This document shows positions 49,858 to 62,100 of a stretch of 64,000 nucleotides of DNA, piece by piece; position 1 is the first letter of the stretch; every line of letters begins with the position of its first letter. The notes below the pieces were generated by a model. It saw only the letters and a list, made by a program, of their open reading frames with translations. It was not told the DNA's origin and made no database searches. The stretch is from Schizochytrium sp. CCTCC M209059 (taxonomy: Eukaryota; Sar; Bigyra; Thraustochytrida; Thraustochytriidae): positions 655,069 through 719,068 of the forward strand of contig KN805375.1 in assembly GCA_000818945.1 (NCBI GenBank), given 5' to 3'. Both the position numbers and the translations under genes were made by a program.

Positions 49858-52171
49858 CTACTTGCGCTCGACTCCTAGAGAAGCTCTCTTCGCGCTCGCG
49901 AGAAGTCGCATCGCCAGCATTGGGTGGACAACAAGCGTTGATGCAAAGGCGTGGTCAGGGCGCCGCTGCGGCACGAGGAAAAAGGCCGTGCTTTTTGCCT
50001 TGCCCCGGCCCCGACGCTTGACGTCCTCCATGGCAAGCGCCATGTCAGCAGTCTTGATAGCTTCGTGCAAGCGTTCCTGCAAAAAGGTCTCATCGACCCG
50101 TTGCCCGCCAGGGAGACCTCGCTCCATGGCCTGAAATCGGGAATATGCGTCTTCGCCGCTGTCGTGCCGCGCGTGCTTGGCGGCTGGCGCGTCTTGTACC
50201 GGCGCGGCCCGACGCTTTGCAGCCCCCTCGCGCATCTGGCCCAAAAAGCTCGACAGGGCTCGCGCCACGTCTGGCACATGCTTGGTAAGAACCTTGACGC
50301 GATTCGCGCGCTCATTGTCGGCGCGCTTGCTCTGGACCTTGGACTTGAGCTGCTTGGCACAGGCTCGAATGGCGCTGATCACCGAGGTTCGAATCTCGTC
50401 TACGTCGGCGCCGATGCACTCTTTGCCTGTGCCCTTGAAGGGAATTTTGGTGCTCACAATGCTCACAAAGACGCCCACGCGCTCTGTCTTGGGATTGATG
50501 TGGTACGACGACCAGGTAATGTGTTTGTTTGCCACAACGGTGGCCACATCGCTTCCACCAGAGAACAAGAGAGGAATTCGATTGCCAAAGCGAAAGACTG
50601 TCACGCCCGGCTTGGCGGTACTGCTCCCGGATTCTTGCTTGTCAGACTTGAGCCCGAGCGCAAGTGCAGCCTCGACAATGAACGGATGCCCGTTATACGA
50701 GCTCGCCTTGGATGTAGCCGTGGCCACCAGCTCCGGATCGTACTCTTTACGAATGCCCAGCGAAAGATTGTACTCTCCGGCCGGACTGAGGCAACCCGCG
50801 TCGAGGTTTGGAAAGGCTTCAGTCTCACGCAATAGCTGCGTTAGATCTTGAACGTGGTTCGACCGCGAGAGCTCCCCGCACTTGGTGTTTGGAGTTACGA
50901 CCTTTTTGGTGCGAGCCACAAGTTCTTCGACGAGCCTTGCAGCAAGTTTTTTGTTGATACACGAAAGCTCGCGCGTGAGAAAGGTCTCGAGCTTCATGTC
51001 GGAGGAAACTTTGCCGAGCAGACGCGAGATAATCATGTTGTCGACACTCTTGGGATGGTACTTTACTTCGAGCGCCGGGCTGCATAATTGAGTCGATCGC
51101 CGCACGTAATGTCTTTCGACGGAGCGTGCCGCGCTCATCTCGCTCGAGAATCGCAGGGCAAACTCTGCATACGGCGTGATGACGGCCAGCTGTTGCAGAT
51201 ACTGCAGAATCTTGGCGCGGTAGTTTGTCCAGTTTCCACGAATGACAAGCTCCACCTGAGACCCGCGCCACTCGTTTGTATTGTCTTGCTTGGTGTGCTT
51301 TTGAATCTTGGGCTCATTCTTTTGAATGTCAATGTCCAGCTTGCAATAGGTGACAGAGTCGGGAACGATGTTTGGGTCGTTTGAGTGGGCCGTTGTAACC
51401 TCAATGGGTAGGCCTGTGGACTTTTGCGACCAGATAAGCGCCATTTTCGCACCGAGGCCAAATTTACCGCGAGCCTGCTTCACGTTGTATTTTGTTCCTG
51501 CCAGCACACGTCCGAACATGAAAGGGACCTCATTGTGACCCATGCCGCAGCCATTGTCCCGGCACCGGATACGATAGAACTGGTCGCCACGGGAGGTGCC
51601 ACGCTTGCCGTTTTTGGCGTTGCCGTCTGCCTCGGCGTCGTCGCCGTTGTCTCCTCCGGCATCAGAACCAGCGTCGGATCCTGCGTCACCCAACTTTTTG
51701 GTCTTTTTAGAGGACTTTTTCGTAATGCGCTTTCGCTTGCCTCCCTTTACCTCGTACAGTGCCTCGTCGGCCCTTTCGCCCTGCGCCACGCCACGTTGCG
51801 TTGCAAAGGAGGCCTCGGAAAGCTCGGTAATCGTGAGCTCGATCTCGGGCAATACGTTGATGGACTCTGCGGCGTCGAGCGAGTTCTCCACTAGCTCACG
51901 GATTGTCGTGTACAGAGACTTTCCAGCGTTGTCAAAGCCTGCAATGTTTTGGTTCTCTGCAAAGAACTCTGCCGGCGACTTGGTCTGCGTCGTCTGCGTT
52001 TCCCCGAGCGTGGGTTTGGTTTGCGTCGCGTCAGCCGGCTAACCATCACCATGCGTACACCAACGAGTGAGCCCCGGCCAAGCCCTGGGCGCCAAACCGC
52101 TGGGCGGCACGCGAGCGGCCCTGCCGTCTCCCCTTGACCGCGCCACTTACCTTGGCTGCACGGGGCGCCAT
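49858..52171 (-). CDS. TOP6B: DNA topoisomerase VI subunit B
   Basis: Two exons: 52151-52171 (MAPRAAK) and 49858-52038, with a 112-nt intron (donor GTAAGT, acceptor GGTTAG, phase 0). The product is 733 residues. After the splice come KSPAEFFAENQNIAGF and KSLYTTIRELVENSLDAAE, the family N-terminus with the GHKL N-box (Glu and Asn near residues 55-65). The ATP-site DNGCGMG lies near 165-171 and the GKFGLGAKMA loop near 190-200, followed by the small H2TH-like and transducer regions (VFRFGNRIPLLF, HITWSSYHINPKTE). Subunit B is the ATPase that, with an Spo11-like A subunit, passes DNA duplexes through double-strand breaks; in plants it supports endoreduplication. A Lys/Asp/Gly-rich insertion of about 55 residues (about 95-150) lies between N-box and ATP loop. 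The main frame appears to begin at GTG inside the N-box, so the true start is only visible after splicing. Confidence 0.93.
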
Positions 52172-52655
52172 CTCGCTCGAGCTGCGATCGCGCGCGCACA
52201 GGTCGAGTCGAACACTCAACGTTTCGGGATTGCCGGATTTCTACGCGGCGGGAAAAATGAGTCTCATTTCGCTCTCAAGATGTGCAAGACATGATTCTCC
52301 CCGGTGTGTTGACTGTTCTTTGACTCGCTGGCCCCGGACTGGCTAAGGGGCGGCTGTTTGATAAGCAAGGGGAAGGAAAGGGAAACGAAAAGGCAAGGTA
52401 AGCAAGACAAAAAAAAATCCACCCGTTGATGAAGATTTTGTACGTTGCAAAACGTTGATTCTTTCGCGCGACTTTCGCGAGGCTAGACGCGAGGCACATG
52501 CTCTCCGAGTGACTCCTTGATTCCACAAGATCGAGCCCGAGTTTATAATATCATTGCCTCCATGCAAAGTTAATAATCTAAGATTCATGTATACCCGAAT
52601 GTGAATCGGGCTCGACTTGGCGAGCCTTTTCATGCTCTCGGACCCTCTACGGATG
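52172..52655. other. Spacer between TOP6B and the secreted protein gene
   Basis: 484 bp that are the 5' flank of TOP6B and the 3' flank of the next minus-strand gene. AT-richer than coding DNA. No gene seen. Confidence 0.5.
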
Positions 52656-53507
52656 CTAAACTTCTACAAAGGTGTGTAGTATGCTCACATAAGGCCACCC
52701 TGAGCTGTGAGCGTGACATCGTAAACGGACCTCATTTTCCGAAGATGTCGAAAGCAGCTCATGAACGTCGAACGGATCGTTTGAGGGTAGACCTTCTTCG
52801 AGTCCATGCAGCTCAAAAGTAGTGAGCGGTTCGATGGCTTCCCCTGCTTCTGGCACACTCCGTGCGAACTCTACACGAACTTTCGAAACAAAGTTGTCTC
52901 CAGGCGCAGCGAAAAAGTGTACACGCTCCTGTCCAACGGCCTGGTGGGAGACTGCTGCTTGATGCGCGTACAACCAGTGATTGGCTCCAATGAGCTGGAC
53001 GTTGTCCTGTGACGGCCAACGCGCTTCAGGAAAGGCAACAGTTAGCAGCGCACGCTCGCATCGTCCTTCAAAGAGGCGATACTCGACGGCCTCGGAAGCT
53101 GGTGTATATTTGCGAATTGATATCTGACCTTTATTCTCGCCACGTAGTGTGTCGACGCGAGCCCAATGACGATCTTGATCTACGAGTACATGTAGTTCTG
53201 TTTCGCGCGGCGGATAAGCCAATTCGGGATCTACCTGGTGCTGTGTGATGACGACACGTGCGTGCCAGCGAGCAGGTAGCTGCGTTGGCAACGATTTCTC
53301 GACGCTCGATCGACCTATTCTCTCGGCATTGTGATTCTGTGTAGACGTACGAAGCTCTAGCTTGCAGACGCCGTTTTGTGCCACGGTCTCGGGTCCACAC
53401 GACGTCGCGGGAGCTGTTTCGCACGGTGGCAACGTCGACAGCAGCATCGCTAACGTTGCTGCGAAGACGAAGGTGCTTTGAAGACCGACCACTCGCACCA
53501 TTCTCAT
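52656..53507 (-). CDS. Secreted protein, possibly LolA-like fold
   Basis: 283 residues from the ATG at 53507 (MRMVRVVG; a second ATG lies 2 codons later). The frame extends upstream to a TTG but that part looks like leader. An N-terminal signal peptide is clear (FVFAATLAMLLSTLPPCETA). The body has pairs of beta strands with the spacing of lipoprotein-carrier (LolA-like) domains: RVVITQHQVD, ELHVLVDQDRHWARVDT, ISIRKYTPASEAVEYRLFEG-RC and DNVQLIGANHWLY. The family assignment is tentative. Four or more Cys suggest disulphides, consistent with secretion. Confidence 0.65.
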   Translation of the reverse strand: MRMVRVVGLQSTFVFAATLAMLLSTLPPCETAPATSCGPETVAQNGVCKLELRTSTQNHNAERIGRSSVEKSLPTQLPARWHARVVITQHQVDPELAYPPRETELHVLVDQDRHWARVDTLRGENKGQISIRKYTPASEAVEYRLFEGRCERALLTVAFPEARWPSQDNVQLIGANHWLYAHQAAVSHQAVGQERVHFFAAPGDNFVSKVRVEFARSVPEAGEAIEPLTTFELHGLEEGLPSNDPFDVHELLSTSSENEVRLRCHAHSSGWPYVSILHTFVEV

Positions 53508-53869
53508 CCAGCGTCGCGGCGAGGCGGCGCCTCCGTCGAGACGCGCCGGACGTGTCGCAACGAGAAAGACGTAGCTCTCGGCTGCTCGCGCGCGTAAGAC
53601 GCGCTCCGAGCCGCGCTCGCAGCTCAAGGGGGAAAAAAGCAATGCTATTGACCCAGACGGACCTACTCGTGACAAGAAGAAAGGTCGTCAACTTGAACGA
53701 TGATTGCCATTTTAAACAATCTTTGAGTATAGTATAGCTCGTCAAACCGCGGCAGCGGCTACTCGGCATGTTGCAAGGCTCACCGAACAAGTGGCAGTGG
53801 ACATGTTGGTTGGACACTTTGTTTATATTTTCTATCGTCGCATGTTGAACGTCATTCGGTCACGAGAAG
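53508..53869. other. Spacer before the kinase inverted repeat
   Basis: 362 bp, the 5' flank of the secreted protein gene and the 3' flank of the left kinase copy. Nothing recognised. Confidence 0.5.
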
Positions 53870-56800
53870 CTATGGAGGCTCGCTTTGTGGAGCTCGTGGA
53901 AGTGCATTGGCTGATTTCTGCGTCGATTTCTGTTCAGGAAGCACCACTTTCGGCATCTGAAGTGTCGGTAGCCTGCGCTCCACGAGGCAGTTTCTGATTG
54001 CCGGGAGAACACGATCGTCGATGCCTTTCAGGTGCATGGCTGCCTCGACACGAGGGTGAAGCATTAATGGGTTCTCCTGGACCTCATAATACATGCCAAT
54101 GACCTGCCCGAATTCACTCGGGAGTGGAGCACCGGGAATTTTCGGGCCATAGAGCGGGACTTCGCAGCGGGCGAGTTGGATTTGAAGTAGAAGAAGACCG
54201 AGACTGTATGCGTCGCTCTCCTTTGTGTGACCTTGCTCGCAACCATCAGGTTTCATAAGCACCTCAGGCGCGGCCGACGCAGATGAACCCGCCTGAACAG
54301 GACGGCGCATCGTTCGCGTGGTGGCTGCCATGCGACGGATGCTTGCGTTGCCCATATCTGCGAGCTTGGCGCGGCCGTCGACCATGACGACGTTTTCGGC
54401 CTTGATGTCTTGGTGCACGACGCCCTGATCGTGGCATCTCCGCACGCCCTCGACGACGCTCCAAGAGATGTAAAGCGCAGCATCGGCCGAAAGTGTTTCT
54501 TGGGCTTCTTCCAAAGAGGCGGCGAGACTTGTGGTGCCAAGCTCGAGGATCAGGACCACGCGCTCCTCGCCAACCAGGTCACCCGTGAGGGTGTAGCCAT
54601 AGAAACGAAGCAGTCGGGGATGGTCACCGACGCGCAAAAGCGCGCGCACTTCGTTGCCGAGACTCTCGAGGTCGTCCGGATCCTGGATGCAGGTCGACTT
54701 GATGGCGACGGGTACGAGGCCCGTATTCGTCTCCAAAATGCCAGCATGGACTACGCTCCGCTCACTCCGTCCGAGGAGCTGGAGTACTCCGTTTTCCTTC
54801 GCGCGAGTCCACGCGTCTCTGCGAATCTGTTTAGCTGTGCAGTCGTGGAACGTATCCCGGGTTTCCGTGCAAGGCTCATGCACATCGCCAATTGGGTCCG
54901 ACGCAGCGTTCGGAATCTTGTTGCACGAAGTCTGAACTTGTTGAACCTCGCGAACCGTAGTCGCGACACTCCTCATGGCGATGCCTCCGCGACTCGCACC
55001 AATGAGATCATTCAATGTAGTAAGTGACTTACTAGCCCCCTTGCAAAATTCATTCACTTGCGGAAAGGCACCGAGCGTGTCCGGGTCTACGGCATCTAGA
55101 GCCTCGGCGTAGCGATCAACTGCGTTCACGGACGCGTACAAGTCTCTGCCAACGAAGGCGCCCCTGAGTTTTGCAATGTATTCAAGGACGGTCAGAGTGG
55201 CCTTGATCCTCCGCGATACCTGCGACTCCGGACCGACAAGACTCAGAAGTTCCTCTTTAGCCTCGCGTCGGGCCTCGCGCAGTGGGGCGGTCAACGCAGC
55301 CTCGAGCTTACGGATGGTTTTTTCGTCGAGGGGACGCGGCGCCCCAAGTTTTTTGAACCCGGGTGCCAAAGTCATGTCGAGCATGTAAGGGACGGAGTCC
55401 TGCCCTCCCGCCCACCAATGAGAGCGGGGATACCTTGGGTGTGCGCCCACGGTGGGCGACCAGATTTCAAAGTCGCCGATGCCAAGGACGGTGACAGTCA
55501 CGCGGAGGCCCATGTTTTGAGCGGTGTGCACGACGTACCTGGCACGTTCTGGCTCCCAGGGATGCACCTCAATGAGCTCGCCGACGCCCATGATGACCAA
55601 GATCCGCGAGATCATATTTGCAGCGGCGAGGGCGCGAATGACGGGATGCATCCACTCCCAGTTCTCCATCGCGTTAAGGTACTGTTCACGCGTCGGCCAC
55701 TTGAAGGTGCCTTTGGCCTTTGAGCTCATTCTTGTAATCTTATCGTGGTTCCATTTGGCTTCTTCGAGCACCTTGCGCGCCTCCACGAGGCAAGATCCAG
55801 CGTCGAGGAGGTCTTTCAATCGCGTGCCGAGGCCCTCAGTGAACATTGGCTGCCCTTCTCTAAGAGGTTTATTGAGCTGAGCAGTTGCGTCGTCGACCTC
55901 CCGGCGCAGCTGATCCAGATCTTCCTCGAGCGAGGTGCATAGTCTCTCCGCCACACGCGTGAGCTCTTTGTTGCAGAAAGTCAAAAATGCCTCACCATCT
56001 CTGACGAGCGCATCGAGCTGCGGCCCGACGTTCACCATGAAACGCGGGCCTCTGGGGCTGAGTTGAACATTGCGGATTAGCCTGCACGTAGCAAGGGCGA
56101 CTGCGCTCCAGGTTTCTGGCGCAATGACAAAGTCCGGGAGCTGGAAAGGTACCCCAAGTTTCCTCGCCACGTCAACAAAGAGGCCTGTGCGCTCGGTGCC
56201 TGCAAAGTGCAGAATCTCGGCATCAAGGTGCAGCTGGGTGTGGTCCCCTGCAATGCCAGCGCCATTGAATAGATTGAGGACTTGCTGTTTGTTGAAGTGA
56301 CGCTCGCCGGTGGAGCGGCTCAACCCAATGCCTTCGGCCACATCCCGGAGAAACGCGACCCGATCCGCGATAGGATCATCGCGTTGCACTCTGTCGAAGA
56401 AGCGTCGCAGTTCTTCCATCTTTTGGGCGTGGGCAATGACTACGTTCCGCTGGGTCTGGTCATCGATGCGGTTCTTCAGGTCCACATGCATGGTCTTGAT
56501 CGCACGCCGCATGAAAACGACGTGCGTGCGGAGCTCGTGCTGGAGCTCGTCAAATCGCAGCTCCATGAGCACCTCCAGCTGATCAAAGCGCTCGTGCATC
56601 TCTCCGCGGAGTAGCCCCACCTGCTCCGAGATGGCTTCCAACATGCCAGAGGTAAAGTCTGGAGCCGCCAAAGCAGCCCACAAGCTGAAGGGCGCAGACA
56701 GAGGCCGCCATAAGCCTGCTTCCGGCGCTAAGCCAGGCGAGAGCGCCTCCCCCTTGCGCTTGCCCGAATGCCCGGATGGCAGAAGCAACGTTGACGGCCT

Positions 56801-57644
56801 GTCTGCCAATCGCGGCGGCCTGGCGCAAGCCAGGGTGATCCACCACCGCGCCGATTGTGCTTACGGCATCACAGACGGCCATTGCACCCTCTAGCTTTTG
56901 CTGGAAGGCCTCGGCATTGCGTTGGACGGCAGCCCTCTCTCGCTGAGCGTCGCGAGCTTCGTTCAGCACGTCCAGTACCTTGTTCATGTCAATCCTAAGC
57001 TGCCCTCCGTCATCCAACCTGAGCTCGAATTGCTCGAGTGCAGCGAGCATCTGATCGGTTTGCTCGGCGTTGAACTGCCGCATCATGTCCATGAGCTCGG
57101 CTCGGTTGGTGAGGTTTGCACGATCTTGCTCGTTGAACCGATCGTGAAGAAACGAGTTCCTCTCCTCGAAACGTGCGATCAGTTCAGCAAGATCGCGCCG
57201 AGCATTCTCGTCCAGGTGCACATCGAGCAACTTGCATACTTGGTAGATCGCATCCCGGGTCTCTTTGCAGTTCGGGACGATACCCAACAGAGCCTTCTTG
57301 TACTTGAATGCGGCCATTACCGGATCGTCGGCGCGGCTGATCCCCTCCTTGGCGCACTTTGCCACTTTTTCCTGGAAGTCCCTGGCATTCTTTTCGCGCG
57401 TGTCCTTATTGTGCCGGTCAATCGCATTCTCTACGATATTGGCCCCTTCCTTTGCCATATCGCCCACGGAGGTACCTCTGAATGGAAGCGCTAGTGTCTG
57501 AAGGATGACACCAATTTGGACGCCTAGCGCCGTGGGCACCTCCTTACGCAGCCATTTTTTCGAAATCCCATTTGCACCAAGATTTGCCTCATTGAGACTC
57601 TTGACAATGTTGTTCGCGATGGCTTCGGCATCTTCATCGCTCAT
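53870..57644 (-). pseudogene. Kinase-tailed protein, left copy, frameshifted by an 8-bp loss
   Basis: The gene starts at ATG 57644 (MSDEDAEAIANN) after a leader of repeated GACGAACAAGA. About 330 codons read in frame until position 56660/56659, where 8 bp present in the right copy (61053-61060) are missing; the frame shifts and stops at 56583. The rest continues in another frame to the stop at 53870. Content: a helical N-terminal region; a Gly/Ala-rich hydrophobic segment; a coiled coil (GEMHERFDQLE...); a long unknown central region; and a C-terminal protein kinase domain with VAIK lysine, HQDIKAEN catalytic loop (HxD...N), DMG in place of DFG, and APE (AAPEV). It is a pseudogene unless the 8-bp loss is an assembly error or the downstream frame is expressed from an internal ATG. 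Confidence 0.75.
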
Positions 57645-58577
57645 CTTGTTCGTCTTGTTTGTCTCGTTCGTCTTGTTCGTCTCGATCTCTCTGTATCTAT
57701 TGGTGTTTGAGGTCGAAGTTGCAGGTCTGCTGCCACAACACCCCCGCCCCGCTTCGGTGCGTTGTTTAATTGCAAGTCTCAGTAGACGAATCGGCCGGCC
57801 AGCCGGACGGACGGAGCGCGATGCTGGCACAGGTAACACCGTGACAGCCTCTTCCTGGCTTGGCCTGGTCGCGAGGTCGACTGCAGCCCGCTCGAGTGTC
57901 ACGAGCGGATCTCGCCACACATTCGTCTTGCGCCGGCTTTCCGCCGCGTGTGCGCTCGATTGCTCAGTTTGGCTATGTGGCCCACAGTTGTCTGTCCGAG
58001 CGCGTATCATAATTATCTGGAAGCTTGTCGGCCGATGAGGCGTGATAGAGTGCCGCGTTGGATTTTGGTTTTTTGGTGGTTCGCCAAATCCTAGAGGACG
58101 ATCTTTGTCGGCCAGGGTGCCTTTTAGAAAACCACGGCAAAGGGCAAGGCATGATAGATAGCCTGCATGCTTTTGCGGAGAAAAATTGTTTCTATGTTAG
58201 TTCTCCGAATCCTCAAGTTGACCCGCTGCGTGGTTCCCCTCGGCGACGGTACGGCCGCGGTACGGTCCACAAGGAGAAGATCCGTCCGCAAGGATGTCCT
58301 TTGGAAAACAACTACAAAGATCATAGCATGCTAGCCTGCATGCTGCGTTGGTGGATCTTCTTTTTTGGAAGTTCTGCAGACGACCTGCGTCTGCAAGAGT
58401 GCCTGTTAGAAAACCAAGGCAAAGAGCAAGGTATGAAAGTCTGCATGCTGCCGCGACGGATCTTGATCCTCTTAAACGTTCTCCAAGTCCTGGGTACGGT
58501 CTTCGTCCGCGAGAATGCCATTCAAGAATCAATCAAGGTAAAGAGCAAAGCATGATAGCCTTCACGTTGCTGCGATG
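54673..58577. repeat. Left arm of the ~3.9-kb inverted repeat
   Basis: Pairs with 59135-63047 in inverted orientation. It carries the kinase-tailed gene up to the middle of the kinase N-lobe plus its promoter and the R block. The two arms differ by an 8-bp indel and scattered substitutions, most of them in one patch. Confidence 0.9.
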
Positions 58578-58972
58578 GATCTTGATCTCCTTAAACGTTT
58601 CCCGGCTTTCGTCCGCAAGAGTGTACTTTAGAAAACCAAAACAAACGAGAGCAAGGCATGGTACCGCAATGCATTTTATTTTTTGGAAGTTCTTCACAAA
58701 TCCTTGAGACGACCTCCGGCGCGGTTCCCATCGACGGCGGTACGGCCGCAGTACGGCCCACGAGGAAAGGATCCGTCTGCAAGAATACCTTCATTTTATT
58801 TTTTAATAAATAAATTTCAAGGACCAGCACGGACAGAGCTTAATGGAGAGAAAAGATGATCAAAAAGCTTGGGCAAATGTGTTTGTATCGGTAGTAGCCA
58901 CCAGCACGCAAGGGGAAAGCGGCCTTGTCGAAAGCGTGCGGCCTGGGGCTTGTACGGCCGAAGACAAGCCGA
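58019..58972 (+). repeat. R block, copy 1
   Basis: About 954 bp found again in direct orientation at 63047-64000 with no difference seen, and (first about 560 bp) inverted at 59135-59695. Inside are five or six degenerate units about 100-180 bp apart, each opening with GTC-x-GCAAG-rr-TG-y-C and followed by TTAGAAAACCAA...CAAAG-rgCAAGG-x-ATGATAGCCTGCATGCTG. A 165-codon frame spans it in all copies but begins at TTG and merely translates the units, so I do not call a gene. Confidence 0.88.
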
Positions 58973-59134
58973 ATATCCGCGAATTAGTCGCGCAAGTAGA
59001 TGCTTGCTCTTTGTAGTTATTTTCTAAAGGACATCCTTACGGACGGATCTTCTCCTTGTGGGCCGTACCGCGGCCGACGCGAACCGCGCAGCAGGTCGTC
59101 TAAAAAGAATTACCAACCAACAATAAACAAATTT
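58578..59134. other. Spacer at the centre of the inverted repeat
   Basis: About 557 bp, not symmetrical. Its left part is the tail of R copy 1; its right part (59010-59100) contains another degenerate R-like unit in inverted orientation. An AT-rich stretch (ATTTTATTTTTTAATAAATA) lies at about 58793-58812. Confidence 0.7.
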
Positions 59135-62100
59135 CATCGCAGTATCGTGAAGGCTATCATGCCTTACTCTTTACCTTGATTGATTCTTGAATGGCATTCT
59201 CGCGGACGAAGACCGTACCCAGGACTTGGAGAACGTTTAAGAGGATCAAGATCCGTCGCGGCAGCATGCAGACTTTCATACCTTGCTCTTTGCCTTGGTT
59301 TTCTAACAGGCACTCTTGCAGACGCAGGTCGTCTGCAGAACTTCCAAAAAAGAAGATCCACCAACGCAGCATGCAGGCTAGCATGCTATGATCTTTGTAG
59401 TTGTTTTCCAAAGGACATCCTTGCGGACGGATCTTCTCCTTGTGGACCGTACCGCGGCCGTACCGTCGCCGAGGGGAACCACGCAGCGGGTCAACTTGAG
59501 GATTCGGAGAACTAACATAGAAACAATTTTTCTCCGCAAAAGCATGCAGGCTATCTATCATGCCTTGCCCTTTGCCGTGGTTTTCTAAAAGGCACCCTGG
59601 CCGACAAAGATCGTCCTCTAGGATTTGGCGAACCACCAAAAAACCAAAATCCAACGCGGCACTTTATCACGCCTCATCGGCCGACAAGCTTCCAGATAAT
59701 TATGATACGCGCTCGGACAGACAACTGTGGGCCACATAGCCAAACTGAGCAATCGAGCGCACACGCGGCGGAAAGCCGGCGCAAGACGAATGTGTGGCGA
59801 GATCCGCTCGTGACACTCGAGCGGGCTGCAGTCGACCTCGCGACCAGGCCAAGCCAGGAAGAGGCTGTCACGGTGTTACCTGTGCCAGCATCGCGCTCCG
59901 TCCGTCCGGCTGGCCGGCCGATTCGTCTACTGAGACTTGCAATTAAACAACGCACCGAAGCGGGGCGGGGGTGTTGTGGCAGCAGACCTGCAACTTCGAC
60001 CTCAAACACCAATAGATACAGAGAGATCGAGACGAACAAGACGAACGAGACAAACAAGACGAACAAGATGAGCGATGAAGATGCCGAAGCCATCGCGAAC
60101 AACATTGTCAAGAGTCTCAATGAGGCAAATCTTGGTGCAAATGGGATTTCGAAAAAATGGCTGCGTAAGGAGGTGCCCACGGCGCTAGGCGTCCAAATTG
60201 GTGTCATCCTTCAGACACTAGCGCTTCCATTCAGAGGTACCTCCGTGGGCGATATGGCAAAGGAAGGGGCCAATATCGTAGAGAATGCGATTGACCGGCA
60301 CAATAAGGACACGCGCGAAAAGAATGCCAGGGACTTCCAGGAAAAAGTGGCAAAGTGCGCCAAGGAGGGGATCAGCCGCGCCGACGATCCGGTAATGGCC
60401 GCATTCAAGTACAAGAAGGCTCTGTTGGGTATCGTCCCGAACTGCAAAGAGACCCGGGATGCGATCTACCAAGTATGCAAGTTGCTCGATGTGCACCTGG
60501 ACGAGAATGCTCGGCGCGATCTTGCTGAACTGATCGCACGTTTCGAGGAGAGGAACTCGTTTCTTCACGATCGGTTCAACGAGCAAGACCGTGCAAACCT
60601 CACCAACCGAGCCGAGCTCATGGACATGATGCGGCAGTTCAACGCCGAGCAAACCGATCAGATGCTCGCTGCACTCGAGCAATTCGAGCTCAGGTTGGAT
60701 GACGGAGGGCAGCTTAGGATTGACATGAACAAGGTACTGGACGTGCTGAACGAAGCTCGCGACGCTCAGCGAGAGAGGGCTGCCGTCCAACGCAATGCCG
60801 AGGCCTTCCAGCAAAAGCTAGAGGGTGCAATGGCCGTCTGTGATGCCGTAAGCACAATCGGCGCGGTGGTGGATCACCCTGGCTTGCGCCAGGCCGCCGC
60901 GATTGGCAGACAGGCCGTCAACGTTGCTTCTGCCATCCGGGCATTCGGGCAAGCGCAAGGGGGAGGCGCTCTCGCCTGGCTTAGCGCCGGAAGCAGGCTT
61001 ATGGCGGCCTCTGTCTGCGCCCTTCAGCTTGTGGACTGCTTTGGTGGCTCCAATGACTCGGACTTTACCTCTGGCATGTTGGAAGCCATCTCGGAGCAGG
61101 TGGGGCTACTCCGCGGAGAGATGCACGAGCGCTTTGATCAGCTGGAGGCGCTCATGGAGCTGCGATTTGACGAGCTCCAGCACGAGCTCCGCACACACGA
61201 CGTTTTCATGCGACATGCGATCAAGACCATGCATTCGGACCTGAAGAACCGCATCGATGACCACCTCCACCTCCACCTCGGCATTGCCCACACCCAAAAG
61301 ATGGACGAACTGCGACGCTTCTTCAACAAAGTGAACCTCGATGAACCTACCGCGGACCGGGTCGCGTTTCTCCGGGATGTGGCCGAAGGCATTGGGTTGA
61401 GCCGCTCCACCGGCGAGCGTCACTTCAACAAACAGCAAGTCCTCAATCTATTCAATGGCGCTGGCATTGCAGGGGACCACACCCAGCTGCACCTTGATGC
61501 CGAGATTCTGCACTTTGCAGGCACCGAGCGCACAGGCCTCTTTGTTGACGTGGCGAGGAAACTTGGGGTACCTTTCCAGCTCCCGGACTTTATCATTGCG
61601 CCAGAAACCTGGAGCGCAGTCGCCCTTGCTACGTGCAGGCTAATCCGCAATGTTCAACTCAGTCCCAAAGGCCCGCGTTTCATGGTGAACGTCGGGCCGC
61701 AGCTCGATGCGCTCGTCAGAGATGGTGAGGCGTTTTTGACTTTCTGCAACGAAGAGCTCACGCGTGTGGCGGAGAGACTATGCACCTTGCTCGAGGAAGA
61801 TCTGGATCAGCTGCGCCGGGAGGTCGACGACGCAACTGCTCAGCTCAATAAACCTCTTAGAGAAGGGCAGCCAATGTTCACTGAGGGCCTCGGCACGCGA
61901 TTGAAAGACCTCCTCGACGCTGGATCTTGCCTCGTGGAGGCGCGCAAGGTGCTCGAAGAAGCCAAATGGAACCACGATGGGATTACAAGAATGAGCCCAA
62001 AGGCCAGAGGCACCTTCAAGTGGCCGACGCGTGAACAGTACCTTAACGCGATGGAGAACTGGAAGTGGATGCATCCCGTCATTCGCGCCCTCGCCGCTGC

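Noticed and set aside
50380..50400. GGTTCGAATCTC resembling a tRNA T-arm
   Set aside because: It lies on the non-coding strand of the TOP6B reading frame and no acceptor or anticodon stem fits around it.
58058..58555. 165-codon frame in each R copy as a small gene
   Set aside because: It begins at TTG and simply translates the degenerate repeat units; opposite-strand frames of similar length exist too.
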